Below are positions 1-6,790 of a stretch of 48,715 bases of DNA, piece after piece (the stretch's first letter is position 1; every line of letters starts with the position of its first letter). The notes under the pieces are model-generated. The model was given only the letters and a program-made list of their open reading frames with translations. It had not been told where the DNA came from and ran no database searches. Source of the stretch: Candidatus Iainarchaeum sp. (lineage in GTDB: Archaea; Iainarchaeota; Iainarchaeia; Iainarchaeales; JAAZKV01); contig JAQUZG010000001.1 in assembly GCA_028691435.1 (NCBI GenBank), forward strand, positions 18,206 through 66,920, in the 5' to 3' direction. A program made the position numbers and the translations under genes.

Positions 1-4
1 TAGT

Positions 5-77
5 GGGCCTGTAGCTCAGTTGGTAGAGCACTAGACTCTTAATCTAGGTGTCCAGGGTTCAAATCCCTGCAGGCTCG
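5..77 (+). tRNA. tRNA-Lys (CTT anticodon)
   Basis: Full cloverleaf. The 7-bp acceptor stem GGGCCTG/CAGGCTC (one G-U pair) is followed by discriminator G. The D arm reads AGCTCAGTTGGTAGAGC and the T arm carries GGTTCAAATCC. The anticodon stem CTAGA/TCTAG encloses loop CTCTTAA, so the anticodon is CTT (Lys). No intron is visible and CCA is not encoded. Confidence 0.95.
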
Positions 78-98
78 TAGCCTTTTAGTAAAAGGCTA
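78..98 (+). terminator. Hairpin after tRNA-Lys
   Basis: Directly after the tRNA discriminator base is a perfect 9-bp inverted repeat, TAGCCTTTT / AAAAGGCTA, with a 3-nt loop. About ten bases later there is a T tract (CTATTTTTTATAT). It is most simply a terminator or 3' trailer structure for the tRNA transcript. The rest of the 210-base gap to the next tRNA holds only AT-rich DNA and the tRNA-Phe promoter. Confidence 0.55.
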
Positions 99-256
99 GC
101 GAAAACTATTTTTTATATCTTTTATAAATGATTATACTGATAATTAGTATCTGTGCATAGTTTTTTGATAAAAGATTATAATTATTTTTTTAAAAATAAA
201 TTTATAATTAATAACAAACATGGTTAATTTTTGTTTTTGTAAGTCTTTTAGAAATC

Positions 257-265
257 ATTATAAAG
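257..265 (+). promoter_or_regulatory. TATA box of tRNA-Phe
   Basis: ATTATAAAG lies about 30 bases upstream of the mature 5' end of tRNA-Phe, the normal archaeal box A spacing. A very similar CTTATAAT box precedes the SRP RNA in this window. Confidence 0.5.
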
Positions 266-292
266 CTTTTTAATCTCAATTTTATTATTGAT

Positions 293-366
293 GGGACTGT
301 AGCTCAGCCTGGGAGAGCACACGGCTGAAGACCGTGGTGTCGCGGGTTCAAATCTCGCCAGTCCCA
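293..366 (+). tRNA. tRNA-Phe (GAA anticodon)
   Basis: Cloverleaf with acceptor GGGACTG/CAGTCCC and discriminator A. The D arm begins AGCTCAGCCTGGGAGAGC and the T arm holds GGGTTCAAATC. The anticodon stem CACGG/CCGTG encloses loop CTGAAGA, giving anticodon GAA (Phe). No intron or encoded CCA. A T-rich run (ATCTTTTTTATATT) follows. Confidence 0.95.
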
Positions 367-483
367 TTATCTTTTTTATATTTTGTTAAAATAAATAATT
401 TAATCTAATAATTTTTTTATTATTTTATAATGATTTTTTATTTAATTAAAATAAAAATTGATTTTAAAATTTAAAAAAATTAG

Positions 484-503
484 AGGGGTGATTTCTCACC
501 CCT
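484..503. terminator. Bidirectional hairpin terminator
   Basis: AGGGGTGA / TCACCCCT is a perfect 8-bp GC-rich stem with a 4-nt loop in otherwise almost pure AT sequence. T tracts lie on both sides: TTTTT after it on the plus strand and TAATTTTTTT after it on the minus strand. It sits between the plus-strand tRNA-Phe and the 3' end of the minus-strand lysine-rich peptide gene, so it can end both transcripts. Confidence 0.65.
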
Positions 504-524
504 TTTTTATTTACAAAAAGTTAT

Positions 525-611
525 TTACTTTTTTCCTTTTTTTGCTTTTGCTTTTTTAGCAGGTGCTTTTTTAGCAGGTGCTTTTTTCTTTACAGGTTTT
601 TTTGCAGCCAT
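525..611 (-). CDS. 28-residue lysine/alanine-rich basic peptide
   Basis: This gene is too short for the ORF track. It encodes MAAKKPVKKKAPAKKAPAKK followed by AKAKKGKK. Apart from M, P, V and G every residue is K or A, with a repeated APAKK unit. The composition resembles the C-terminal tail of histone H1 and of bacterial nucleoid H1-like proteins, so RNA or DNA charge neutralisation is likely but not shown. Support for translation is strong: a near-consensus GGAGGAG ribosome binding site lies 7 bases before ATG, a TTTATATA promoter box lies about 45 bases upstream, and a GC-rich hairpin terminator follows the stop. A conserved protein of this composition is not known to me by name. A leader peptide is the main alternative. 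Confidence 0.7.
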   Translation of the reverse strand: MAAKKPVKKKAPAKKAPAKKAKAKKGKK

Positions 612-618
612 TTTTAAA

Positions 619-662
619 CTCCTCCATTTAATTGATATATTTATACTTTTCTCATATATAAA
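619..662 (-). promoter_or_regulatory. Promoter and strong RBS of the lysine-rich peptide
   Basis: On the minus strand TTTATATA (655-662) is followed about 30 bases later by GGAGGAG (619-625), 7 bases before ATG. This is among the strongest Shine-Dalgarno matches in the window, where most genes use GGTGA or are leaderless, and it predicts high expression. Confidence 0.5.
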
Positions 663-682
663 TGTTTCTTATTTTTTTATAG

Positions 683-782
683 ATAAAATATTTTTTTTAA
701 AAAAATAAAAATATTTTTTAAAAAATAAAAAAAATTTTAAAAAAAAATAAATTAAAAATATTTTTTTAAAAAATTAAAATTA
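683..782 (-). terminator. 100-base pure A/T tract downstream of kaiC-like gene
   Basis: Exactly 100 consecutive positions contain only A or T, in alternating A and T runs of up to eight or nine. On the minus strand this is a series of T tracts directly downstream of the KaiC-like gene, the form of classical archaeal terminators. It also separates that transcription unit from the promoter of the lysine-rich peptide. A DNA-bending or nucleoid role is possible but unsupported. Confidence 0.4.
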
Positions 783-792
783 GAAAAAAATA

Positions 793-816
793 AATATGAT
801 AATTAAATATCATATT
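793..816 (-). terminator. Stop-embedded hairpin terminator of kaiC-like gene
   Basis: AATATGATA / TATCATATT is a perfect 9-bp stem. Its 6-nt loop contains the TAA stop codon of the KaiC-like gene. On the minus strand it is followed at once by TATTTTTTTCT, so it has the shape of a factor-independent terminator. Confidence 0.6.
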
Positions 817-1540
817 CATCTTCTATTTTTTTTATTACCATTCCTTTTGGTGTAATTTCTAATGGGTGAAGATCTTCACTATGTTTTGTTGCTCTCATTT
901 TTCTAATGTGTAATGTTCTATTACTTTGTGTTCCAATTCCCATATAATGTAATACAACTACTCCATCACTTACAAATTCTTCAACACCATATCTTCCAAG
1001 TTGTGTTGAACCTTCATTTATTTCAGTTGTTAAAATTGTAGTTACTCCAGTTCTTGAAAGTAAATAAACTAATTTAAGAACTGCTTTTCTTATGTCATTA
1101 TCATTTTCAAAATTTAATCCAAGTGCCGGAATTGAATCAATGACAACTCTTTTTGCTTTTAATTTTTTTATTGTTCTCATTAATTCAAGTAGCATTTTAT
1201 CAAGATCAAATCCTGTTGCAGGGAGTGAATATTCTTCATCACTTGGTATTCCAATTTTTGCAATTGTTCCGTCAAGTATTTTTATTTTTTCACTATCTTC
1301 AAGTTCTCTAAGATTCCAACCAAATCTAAGCATATCTTCTCTTATTAGATTTGGTCTTTCATCAAGAGTTAGGTATATTCCATTTTCTCCAAGATTTGCT
1401 CCATTAATCAAAAATTGCATTGCAAAAATTGTTTTTCCTGTTCCTGGTCCACCACTAATTAAAAAACTTCTTCCTTGTGGTAATCCGCCTTCTATTAGTT
1501 CATCAAAACCAGTTATTCCTGTAACTACTCTTTCAACCAT
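803..1540 (-). CDS. KaiC/RadA-like RecA-superfamily ATPase
   Basis: A single-domain KaiC-family ATPase of 245 residues. Walker A GGPGTGKT is at residues 30-37, Walker B RVVIDS near 131-136, and the family opening TGITGFDELIEGGLPQG is at the N-terminus. The acidic patch LDERPN near residue 60 fits the conserved glutamates after strand 2. Single-domain KaiC proteins are abundant in Archaea and most lack an assigned role; some act in signalling or motility regulation. An upstream GGGTGA lies 6 bases before ATG. It follows a secreted CARDB-like protein gene by 10 bases, so the two are probably one operon. The circadian role of cyanobacterial KaiC should not be assumed. Confidence 0.88.
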   Translation of the reverse strand: MVERVVTGITGFDELIEGGLPQGRSFLISGGPGTGKTIFAMQFLINGANLGENGIYLTLDERPNLIREDMLRFGWNLRELEDSEKIKILDGTIAKIGIPSDEEYSLPATGFDLDKMLLELMRTIKKLKAKRVVIDSIPALGLNFENDNDIRKAVLKLVYLLSRTGVTTILTTEINEGSTQLGRYGVEEFVSDGVVVLHYMGIGTQSNRTLHIRKMRATKHSEDLHPLEITPKGMVIKKIEDEYDI

Positions 1541-1550
1541 TTTTTCACCC

Positions 1551-2750
1551 CTATTTTTTTATAAATTTTTTATATGCTTTATATCCAATAAATACTATTA
1601 CTCCAAGTATTATAAGATTTATTATTAATCCAAATATTGAATTATCTTGTCCACTTGCTTGTTCTACTGAATTTATTACAATTGGTAACTCAATAATTTC
1701 TGTTTTTTCAATAGCATCAACATCTTGATAATTTATTTTTAATTGGATTGTTTCTTTTTTCATTCCAACATATTGATTTGGTGTTAATTTTATTTTTATT
1801 GAATCAACATCATTAGGTTCTAACTTTCCAATAAACTCTTTGTTTTTTGTTATTGTTCCAGCATTAGTGTTAATATCAATTATAGTAAATTCTGCTCTTC
1901 CAACCCCTTTGTTGAATAATTCAACAGTTATTTCACTTTGTAAATTTGACATTAATATTGGACTAATATCTTTTATTGTTGCATCAAAATCAACAGTTCC
2001 AGAAATTTTAAATCCAACATAACTAATATCTGTTTTTTCTTCTCCTGATTGAGTTCTATATTGTAAATTTATTGGTATGTTATAATTTTTTAATTTTGCA
2101 TCTTTATTCACTGCAATTTTTATTGTAACTATTTTTTGTTCATTTGGATTTATTTCTCCAATATATTTTGTACTACTTCCAAGGGGAGTAATATCTCTTT
2201 CAATAACACTTCCTGTTGCAGTAATTGTTCTATCTTCAGGCATTTCAATTATTGTACTGTTTGCAGTACTTGTTCCAATATTTTGAATTGTTAATTCTAT
2301 TTCAGTTTCTTGACCAGGTATTAATTTATCTGTTGAACTATCAACTATTTTTAAATTTGGTTGATTTCCAAAAACAATAACTGGAAATTTTTCAGTTTTT
2401 GTTGCACCTAAATCAGATCCTTCAATATTAAATTCAATATAATATGTTTTATTTTCAGCTTTTGAATCAATATAAACATCAAAAATTACTGTTGTTTTTC
2501 CAAATTTTTCAAGATTTCCAATATTTTTTGTTTTATCATTGACTACTGAAATTGGAAACTCTTCATTCATTGAAATTGTTAAATTATTGTGTGATGAATT
2601 ATCAGGATTTTCTATTTGTAATAAAATTTGAGCTGTACTTCCTGGTACAACAGGACTAGGATTATAATTTATTTGTGTGATATTTGGAGCAGCAAAAACA
2701 AAATTTGCTACTATTAAACTTATTATTAAAATTATTATCATTTTTTTCAT
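1551..2750 (-). CDS. Secreted, membrane-anchored CARDB-like repeat protein
   Basis: A 399-residue exported protein. It has an N-terminal hydrophobic signal (MKKMIIILIISLIVANFVFA), then several beta-sandwich repeats of the CARDB/NPCBM or COG1361 S-layer-like type (motifs NLTISM, ELTIQNIGTSTAN, VELFNKGVGRAE), and a C-terminal transmembrane helix (FGLIINLIILGVIVFIGY) ending in KKFIKK. The ORF track begins ten codons earlier, but GGTGA lies 7 bases before this ATG, so I use 2750. A surface scaffold or sorting role is inference. It is the first gene of a probable operon with the KaiC-like ATPase. Confidence 0.75.
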   Translation of the reverse strand: MKKMIIILIISLIVANFVFAAPNITQINYNPSPVVPGSTAQILLQIENPDNSSHNNLTISMNEEFPISVVNDKTKNIGNLEKFGKTTVIFDVYIDSKAENKTYYIEFNIEGSDLGATKTEKFPVIVFGNQPNLKIVDSSTDKLIPGQETEIELTIQNIGTSTANSTIIEMPEDRTITATGSVIERDITPLGSSTKYIGEINPNEQKIVTIKIAVNKDAKLKNYNIPINLQYRTQSGEEKTDISYVGFKISGTVDFDATIKDISPILMSNLQSEITVELFNKGVGRAEFTIIDINTNAGTITKNKEFIGKLEPNDVDSIKIKLTPNQYVGMKKETIQLKINYQDVDAIEKTEIIELPIVINSVEQASGQDNSIFGLIINLIILGVIVFIGYKAYKKFIKK

Positions 2751-2887
2751 TTTTTTCACCTTTTTATTTATATATATCAAAGAATAACTGTTTTTATATT
2801 CTTTGATTCAAAAGTAATGATTATTTTTTCCGATTGGTTTTTATTATGTTTTTTCTATACTTATATATTCTTTTTAGGGGGTTAGAT

Positions 2888-3190
2888 ATGGACAGATTTA
2901 AAAATCTAGAATTAATAAAATTTCCAAAATTTGATGAACCAGACACTTTGGAATTAATTAAAACATTTGAAAGATTTTTTAGTAAATCTACTAATGATTC
3001 GTCTTGTAAATTATCTTTATCATTAAAAGATTATGCAAAAGGTGGACTTAGAAAACAACATGAGATTCATGCAAAATTAATTTGTGATGGCAAATCTTAT
3101 TTTGCTTCAGAAACTAGTTGGAATCTTGTTGAGTGTATTAAAAAAGTAACAAGTACTCTTGAAAAAGAAGCAAAAAAGCAGTCAAAATAA
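2888..3190 (+). CDS. Ribosome hibernation factor (HPF/RaiA)-like protein
   Basis: A 100-residue protein. Its second half resembles the HPF/RaiA fold: strand LSLSLKDYAK, strand HEIHAKLICDGKSYFASETS, then helix WNLVECIKKVTSTLEKEAKKQ. That is the beta-beta-alpha pattern with the typical gap between glycine turn and helix. HPF proteins bind the 30S subunit and silence ribosomes in stationary phase. The ORF track starts 18 codons upstream, but AGGGGGT 9 bases before the second ATG marks 2888 as the start. It ends back to back with the minus-strand basic protein. Short HPF-like proteins are common in Archaea. The family call rests on pattern only. Confidence 0.5.
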   Translation: MDRFKNLELIKFPKFDEPDTLELIKTFERFFSKSTNDSSCKLSLSLKDYAKGGLRKQHEIHAKLICDGKSYFASETSWNLVECIKKVTSTLEKEAKKQSK

Positions 3191-3394
3191 TTATTTTTTC
3201 TTTTTTACTGCTTTTTTTATTATTTTCTTTTTTGGTTTAGCTTTAACTACTTTTTTTGGTTTAACTGTTTTTGGTTTAATTTTTGCTTTTGAAACTTTTT
3301 TTATTTCTTTAGCTTTTGGTTTTGCTTCTTGTTTTAATTCTTGCCGCATTTGTTCAATTAATTCCTGAACAGTCATTGTTTTTTTAAAAACCAT
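3191..3394 (-). CDS. Small lysine-rich basic protein, 67 residues
   Basis: The N-terminus (TVQELIEQMRQELKQE) should form an amphipathic helix. The rest is a lysine, alanine, valine and proline tail (KPKTVKPKKVVKAKPKK) like histone H1 tails. A GGAGG site lies 7 bases before ATG and a CTTTTTATACAG box further upstream, so it looks strongly expressed from its own promoter. Its stop codon touches the stop of the convergent HPF-like gene. It is the second lysine-rich small protein within 3 kb. A nucleic-acid packaging or ribosome-associated role is inference. Confidence 0.65.
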   Translation of the reverse strand: MVFKKTMTVQELIEQMRQELKQEAKPKAKEIKKVSKAKIKPKTVKPKKVVKAKPKKKIIKKAVKKKK

Positions 3395-3494
3395 TTATAA
3401 TTCCTCCAAATTAATTCCTACTAATAGTTATTCTTTACTGTATAAAAAGATTTCCTTTTTAGTAAAATTTACATTAAAATTAGTTTTATTTTTC

Positions 3495-3766
3495 ATGGAC
3501 ACACTAGAAAATGGATTTTCTGGTTCAAAAAAAATGTTACAAAAAACTTACTCCACTCCGTTACCCTTTAGCGTTCTTTAATAAAATTACCGTTGCTGCA
3601 TTCCTGCCCTGGCGGAGTTCGTCTTACAAAAGGACCTGTAAGGACAGAGTTTCGACGTAAATCTTTTGACAAATTTTTTGTCAGTAAAACCTCTTTTCTA
3701 GTTTCAACCCCAGCATAAAGCGGATTTCTGGTTACAAGCCACCGCTAGCGGCCCAGTCTAGTCCAT
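3495..3766 (-). ncRNA. Archaeal signal recognition particle 7S RNA
   Basis: Read on the minus strand, this non-coding stretch has the hallmarks of archaeal SRP RNA. Complementary ends ATGGAC and GTCCAT form helix 1. The Alu-domain element GGCTTGTAACCAGAAATCCG runs into TATGCTGGGGTTGAAACTAG. CTAGAAAA pairs with the distal TTTTCTAG as helix 5. The S domain contains CGAACTCCGCCAGG followed by a GGAA tetraloop and GCAGCAACGG, the SRP54-binding helix 8. A helix 6 arm (GTCCTTAC/GTAAGAC) precedes it. The length, about 272 nt, fits the family, and the region has much higher GC than its surroundings. SRP54 and FtsY are both encoded in this window. Ends are estimated from pairing. Confidence 0.9.
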
Positions 3767-3786
3767 AAATATTTTGTAAGAAAATC

Positions 3787-3794
3787 ATTATAAG
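3787..3794 (-). promoter_or_regulatory. TATA box of the SRP RNA gene
   Basis: CTTATAAT on the minus strand is centred about 24 bases upstream of the estimated SRP RNA 5' end. The gap of roughly 480 bases between the basic protein and tgt holds only the SRP RNA and the divergent promoters. Confidence 0.45.
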
Positions 3795-3886
3795 TTTTGC
3801 TTTAAGTGTAAAAAACAATTGTCCTAAATTTTGTGTTTGATTTAGTTTGATATTTCTTTTTAATAATTTTGTTTATTTTTTATATT

Positions 3887-5014
3887 ATGTCTTCTTGTTT
3901 TAAAATTACTCATCAATCAAAAAATTCTTTGGCAAGAACAGGTATTCTTACAACTGCTCATAATAAGCTTGAAACTCCGTTTTATATGCCAGTTGCAACA
4001 AAAGGGGCAGTAAAAAACATAAATCATATTCAACTTCAAGATTTAGATTTTAATTGTTTAATTTCAAATGCTTTTATAAATTATTTGCGACCAGGTTTAG
4101 ATTTAATTTCTAAAGCTGGTGGATTACATAAATTTAGTGGTTGGAATAATTCTTATTTTACTGATTCTGGAGGTTTTCAATTAATTTTAGATCATTTTAA
4201 TCCAGTCATAAATGATGAAGGTGTGTCTTTGAAAAATCCATTTACTTCAAAAAAAGAAATGATTACTCCTGAAAAATCTATTGAAATTCAAAATATACTT
4301 GGTAGTGATGTTGCAATGTGTCTTGATCATCAACCAGTTTTTGGAAAAGATAGAAAAGATTATTTAGAATCAACAATTAGAACAATTGAATGGGCAAAAC
4401 GATGTATTGATTTTCATAAATCAAATTCTAATAAATTAAATTCAAAACAATTATTGTTTGGAATTGTTCAAGGTGGGAATCACATTGATTTAAGACAAAT
4501 GTGTGCATTGGCTCTTACAAAATTAGATTTTGATGGAGTTGCTCTTGGAGGATTTGGAATTGGAGAAGCACAAAAAGACATGTATAATATAATTTATCAA
4601 ACAAAAAAATATTTACTAATTGATAATCCCACATATATTATGGGTATAGGATCTCCAATTGAAATTTTAAATTGTGTTGAAAATGGAGCAGATTGTTTTG
4701 ATTCTGTTTATCCAATGCGTATGGCTAGACATGGCCTCATTTTTACAGCAAATGGAGAAATAAAAATTGATCGTGGTGCATATAAAGAAGATTTTTCTCC
4801 GCTTGATAAAGAATGTGATTGTTTTGTGTGTAAAAATCATTCAAGAGCTTATCTTCATCATTTATATAAAACTCATGAACAAAATGCGCATGTATTATTG
4901 ACTTACCATAATGTTTATTTTGTTCAAAACTTAATTAAAAATATTAGATTGTCAATCAAAGAAGACAATTTTTTAAAATTTAAAAAAGAATTTGAAAAAA
5001 AATATAAAAAATAA
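3887..5014 (+). CDS. tgt: tRNA-guanine transglycosylase, bacterial type
   Basis: A 375-residue single-domain TGT that exchanges G34 or another tRNA guanine for a 7-deazaguanine base. Visible features are DSGGFQ (93-98), FGIVQGG (191-197), the specificity loop GGFGIGE (221-227), catalytic Asp in FDSVYPMRMARHG (Asp272), and a zinc site C310, C312, C315, H341. Length and the C-terminal SRAYLHHLYKTHE...YHNVYF match bacterial queuine/preQ1-type enzymes. The long C-terminal PUA half of archaeosine TGTs is absent. The usual bacterial DECxPYPA stretch is replaced by CLDHQPVFGKDR. I chose the second ATG (MSSCFKI) because the first codons are AT-rich leader and no ribosome site precedes either. Transfer from Bacteria is plausible but unproven. 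Confidence 0.85.
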   Translation: MSSCFKITHQSKNSLARTGILTTAHNKLETPFYMPVATKGAVKNINHIQLQDLDFNCLISNAFINYLRPGLDLISKAGGLHKFSGWNNSYFTDSGGFQLILDHFNPVINDEGVSLKNPFTSKKEMITPEKSIEIQNILGSDVAMCLDHQPVFGKDRKDYLESTIRTIEWAKRCIDFHKSNSNKLNSKQLLFGIVQGGNHIDLRQMCALALTKLDFDGVALGGFGIGEAQKDMYNIIYQTKKYLLIDNPTYIMGIGSPIEILNCVENGADCFDSVYPMRMARHGLIFTANGEIKIDRGAYKEDFSPLDKECDCFVCKNHSRAYLHHLYKTHEQNAHVLLTYHNVYFVQNLIKNIRLSIKEDNFLKFKKEFEKKYKK

Positions 5015-5024
5015 TTTAATTAAT

Positions 5025-5045
5025 AATTATTCCTTTGGAATAATT
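5025..5045 (-). terminator. Stop-embedded hairpin of the HD-domain gene
   Basis: AATTATTCC / GGAATAATT is a perfect 9-bp stem with a 3-nt loop. On the minus strand the TAA stop of the HD gene lies inside the 3' arm, and AATTAAATTATTTTTT follows. A second short repeat (AATAATT/AATTATT) overlaps the stop of the convergent tgt gene. Confidence 0.5.
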
Positions 5046-5590
5046 CTTTTTTTATTAAGTTCTTTAATCATTTCTTCAAAAAATTTTTTTATTTCTGGAA
5101 AATCCTTGATGTATGGTTCTTTTAATTCTCTTAATTTTTTTTCAGTAAAATTATATTTTATCCATTCTTCTGGTGTATCAATTGCTTGAATTACTGCATC
5201 AATTTTATCAATCGCTTTTGCAAATCTTGCTTCTCTTGTTTTTTGTTCAACAAATTCTTTATGATATTTTTTAACTTCATTTCCAATTTCAATTGGTAAC
5301 TCTAATTCTAATCGTGTTATAGCATTATCCTCTATTTCTTCTTTTAACTTTGTTTTTTGTTCTATTGCAATATTGGTGTCACCAGCATAAATTTCACAAA
5401 AATCATGATATAATAAAAGTTTAATTACTTCTAGTTCATTTAATTCTTTTTCAAGTTTTAAAAAATATTCTGCCAATGCGATAATAGAATAAGTATGTTC
5501 TGCAGTGCTTTCATTACGATTATCTACTTTATTACCTCTATAAATTTTTTTTAAAAAATAAATTTTATGTAATCCGTCAATTCGATTCAT
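5027..5590 (-). CDS. HD-domain phosphohydrolase (YfbR/HDDC2-like)
   Basis: A 187-residue HD protein. The first metal histidine is in STAEHTYSI, the HD pair in LLYHDFCEIYAGD, and the distal Asp in FAKAIDKIDAVIQA. This pattern matches the YfbR/HDDC2 family, whose bacterial member is a 5'-deoxynucleotidase acting on dNMPs. The setting, beside RadA, ThyX, ribonucleotide reductase and dCMP deaminase, fits a role in deoxynucleotide pool control, though a general nucleotide phosphatase is equally possible. No clear ribosome binding site precedes the ATG, so a leaderless start is likely. Confidence 0.8.
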   Translation of the reverse strand: MNRIDGLHKIYFLKKIYRGNKVDNRNESTAEHTYSIIALAEYFLKLEKELNELEVIKLLLYHDFCEIYAGDTNIAIEQKTKLKEEIEDNAITRLELELPIEIGNEVKKYHKEFVEQKTREARFAKAIDKIDAVIQAIDTPEEWIKYNFTEKKLRELKEPYIKDFPEIKKFFEEMIKELNKKRIIPKE

Positions 5591-5620
5591 ATTTATTTTT
5601 AGTTTGGATTATTTTTTAAA

Positions 5621-5638
5621 TTGCCCTATACAGGGCAA
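5621..5638 (-). terminator. GC-rich hairpin between radA and the HD gene
   Basis: TTGCCCT / AGGGCAA is a 7-bp stem with a 4-nt loop, standing out in AT-rich DNA. It is about 30 bases past the radA stop and upstream of the next minus-strand gene. It may back up radA termination. Confidence 0.4.
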
Positions 5639-5654
5639 AATTAGATTTAATAAA

Positions 5655-5678
5655 ATTTAGATTAAATTTAATCTAAAT
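5655..5678 (-). terminator. 24-bp perfect palindrome over the radA stop codon
   Basis: ATTTAGATTAAATTTAATCTAAAT is perfectly self-complementary over 24 bases and contains the last codons and the TAA stop of radA. On the minus strand it is followed by TTTATTAAATC. Alternatives are a protein-binding palindrome or chance in AT-rich DNA. Confidence 0.4.
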
Positions 5679-6618
5679 CTTCAATTCCATTTTCTGTTAT
5701 TCTATAAATTGCTTCTCCGTCTGGAAGTGATGGTGAATCAACAAGTTTTGCTACTCTTTTATCTTCTTTACTTTTTCTAAGGTATAATCTTGTTTTTGTT
5801 GCATGTCCAACAATGTTTCCTCCAACTGGTTCAGTTGGATCTCCAAATAAAACATCAGGTCTAGACATTACTTGATTTGTAACTAAAACTACAACATTAT
5901 ACATTTCGGCTAATTTTTGTAATGTTCTTAAATGTTTATTTATTTTTTGTTGTCTTTCAGATAATGTTCCTCTTCCAACATATTCTGCTCTAAATTGAGC
6001 CATTAACGAATCTATAATAATTAGTTTGATATTTTTTTCTTTAATCATATCTGATGCTTTTTCAGCAAGTATCATTTGATGGTCTGCATTGTAAGCTCTC
6101 GCAACAAAAATATTTTTCAATACAGTTTCTACATCTAAATCTAACTTTTTTGCAACTTGGATTACTCTTTCAGGTCTAAATGAATTTTCTGAATCAATAT
6201 ATAAACATCCTCCTTCAAGTCCACCTAACTCTTTTGGTAATTGTACTGTTACTGCTGTTTGAAAACACCATTGACTTTTTCCTGAAGCCATTTTTCCATA
6301 AATTTCTGTTATACTTTGAGTTTCTATTCCTCCACCAATTAAAGTATCAAGTTCTTTACTTCCTGTTGTTACTCTTCCAACAAGTTTTCTTTTTTCTGCT
6401 AATAAGTCTGCACTTTCAAAACCCATATCAAGTGCGTCTCTAGCTGCTTTAATTGCTTTATCTGCTGTACCATCCCCAAGTCCAGCAATTTCTTTAAGTT
6501 CCATTGGACTTGCAACAGCTATACTTTCAAGTGTTTTAAATCCAGCATCGTTTAATTTTTTTGCTGCTCCTTCTCCAATACCTGGTAAATCTTCAATAGT
6601 TTCAATTTTTTTTGCCAT
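5668..6618 (-). CDS. radA: DNA repair and recombination protein RadA
   Basis: The 316-residue archaeal RadA/Rad51 recombinase, which forms filaments on single-stranded DNA for homologous recombination. An N-terminal helix-hairpin-helix domain (LPGIGEGAAKKL, IAGLGDGTADKA) occupies residues 10-60. The RecA core has Walker A GKMASGKS (108-115), where most RadA proteins have GEFGSGKT, and Walker B LIIIDS followed by the conserved FRAEYVGRG. The DNA-binding loop region (NQVMSRPD...GHATKTRLYLRKSK) is present. No intein. GGAGATGAT lies before ATG, and a TTATAAATA box lies about 90 bases upstream, giving a leader with an inverted repeat. Confidence 0.97.
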   Translation of the reverse strand: MAKKIETIEDLPGIGEGAAKKLNDAGFKTLESIAVASPMELKEIAGLGDGTADKAIKAARDALDMGFESADLLAEKRKLVGRVTTGSKELDTLIGGGIETQSITEIYGKMASGKSQWCFQTAVTVQLPKELGGLEGGCLYIDSENSFRPERVIQVAKKLDLDVETVLKNIFVARAYNADHQMILAEKASDMIKEKNIKLIIIDSLMAQFRAEYVGRGTLSERQQKINKHLRTLQKLAEMYNVVVLVTNQVMSRPDVLFGDPTEPVGGNIVGHATKTRLYLRKSKEDKRVAKLVDSPSLPDGEAIYRITENGIEDLD

Positions 6619-6643
6619 ATTATCATCTCCAGAAAAACTTTTT

Positions 6644-6670
6644 GAGTTATTTTTTGGCTAAAATTAACTC
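6644..6670 (-). promoter_or_regulatory. Inverted repeat in the radA leader
   Basis: GAGTTA and TAACTC are separated by 15 bases between the radA TATA-like box (about 6701-6712) and its ribosome binding site. The stem is only 6 bp, so a regulatory hairpin or operator is tentative. Confidence 0.25.
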
Positions 6671-6766
6671 TACTTGTTTTTCATACTTAATTTATATTGT
6701 GATATTTATAAATAGGTTTTGAGTGTATTGCCGGTGGTAAAAATTAAAATTAATTAGTGTATTTTT

Positions 6767-6787
6767 TTATAAAATTTAATTTTATAA
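6767..6787 (-). terminator. Hairpin directly after thyX
   Basis: TTATAAAAT / ATTTTATAA forms a perfect 9-bp stem with a 3-nt loop, beginning four bases after the thyX stop on the minus strand. No T tract follows on that strand, so it may stabilise the 3' end rather than terminate. Confidence 0.35.
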
Positions 6788-6790
6788 TAA

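Noticed and set aside
220-273. A 17-codon ORF (MVNFCFCKSFRNHYKAF) between the tRNAs
   Set aside because: It lacks a ribosome binding site and it overlaps the TATA box of tRNA-Phe; most likely chance.
683-782. The 100-base A/T tract as a replication origin
   Set aside because: No origin-recognition-box repeats, and no cdc6/orc1 gene is in the window. A terminator role fits the location better.
1092-1628. The plus-strand 178-residue ORF opposite the KaiC-like gene
   Set aside because: A serine- and phenylalanine-rich shadow of the opposite strand with no start signals, like many others in the ORF track.
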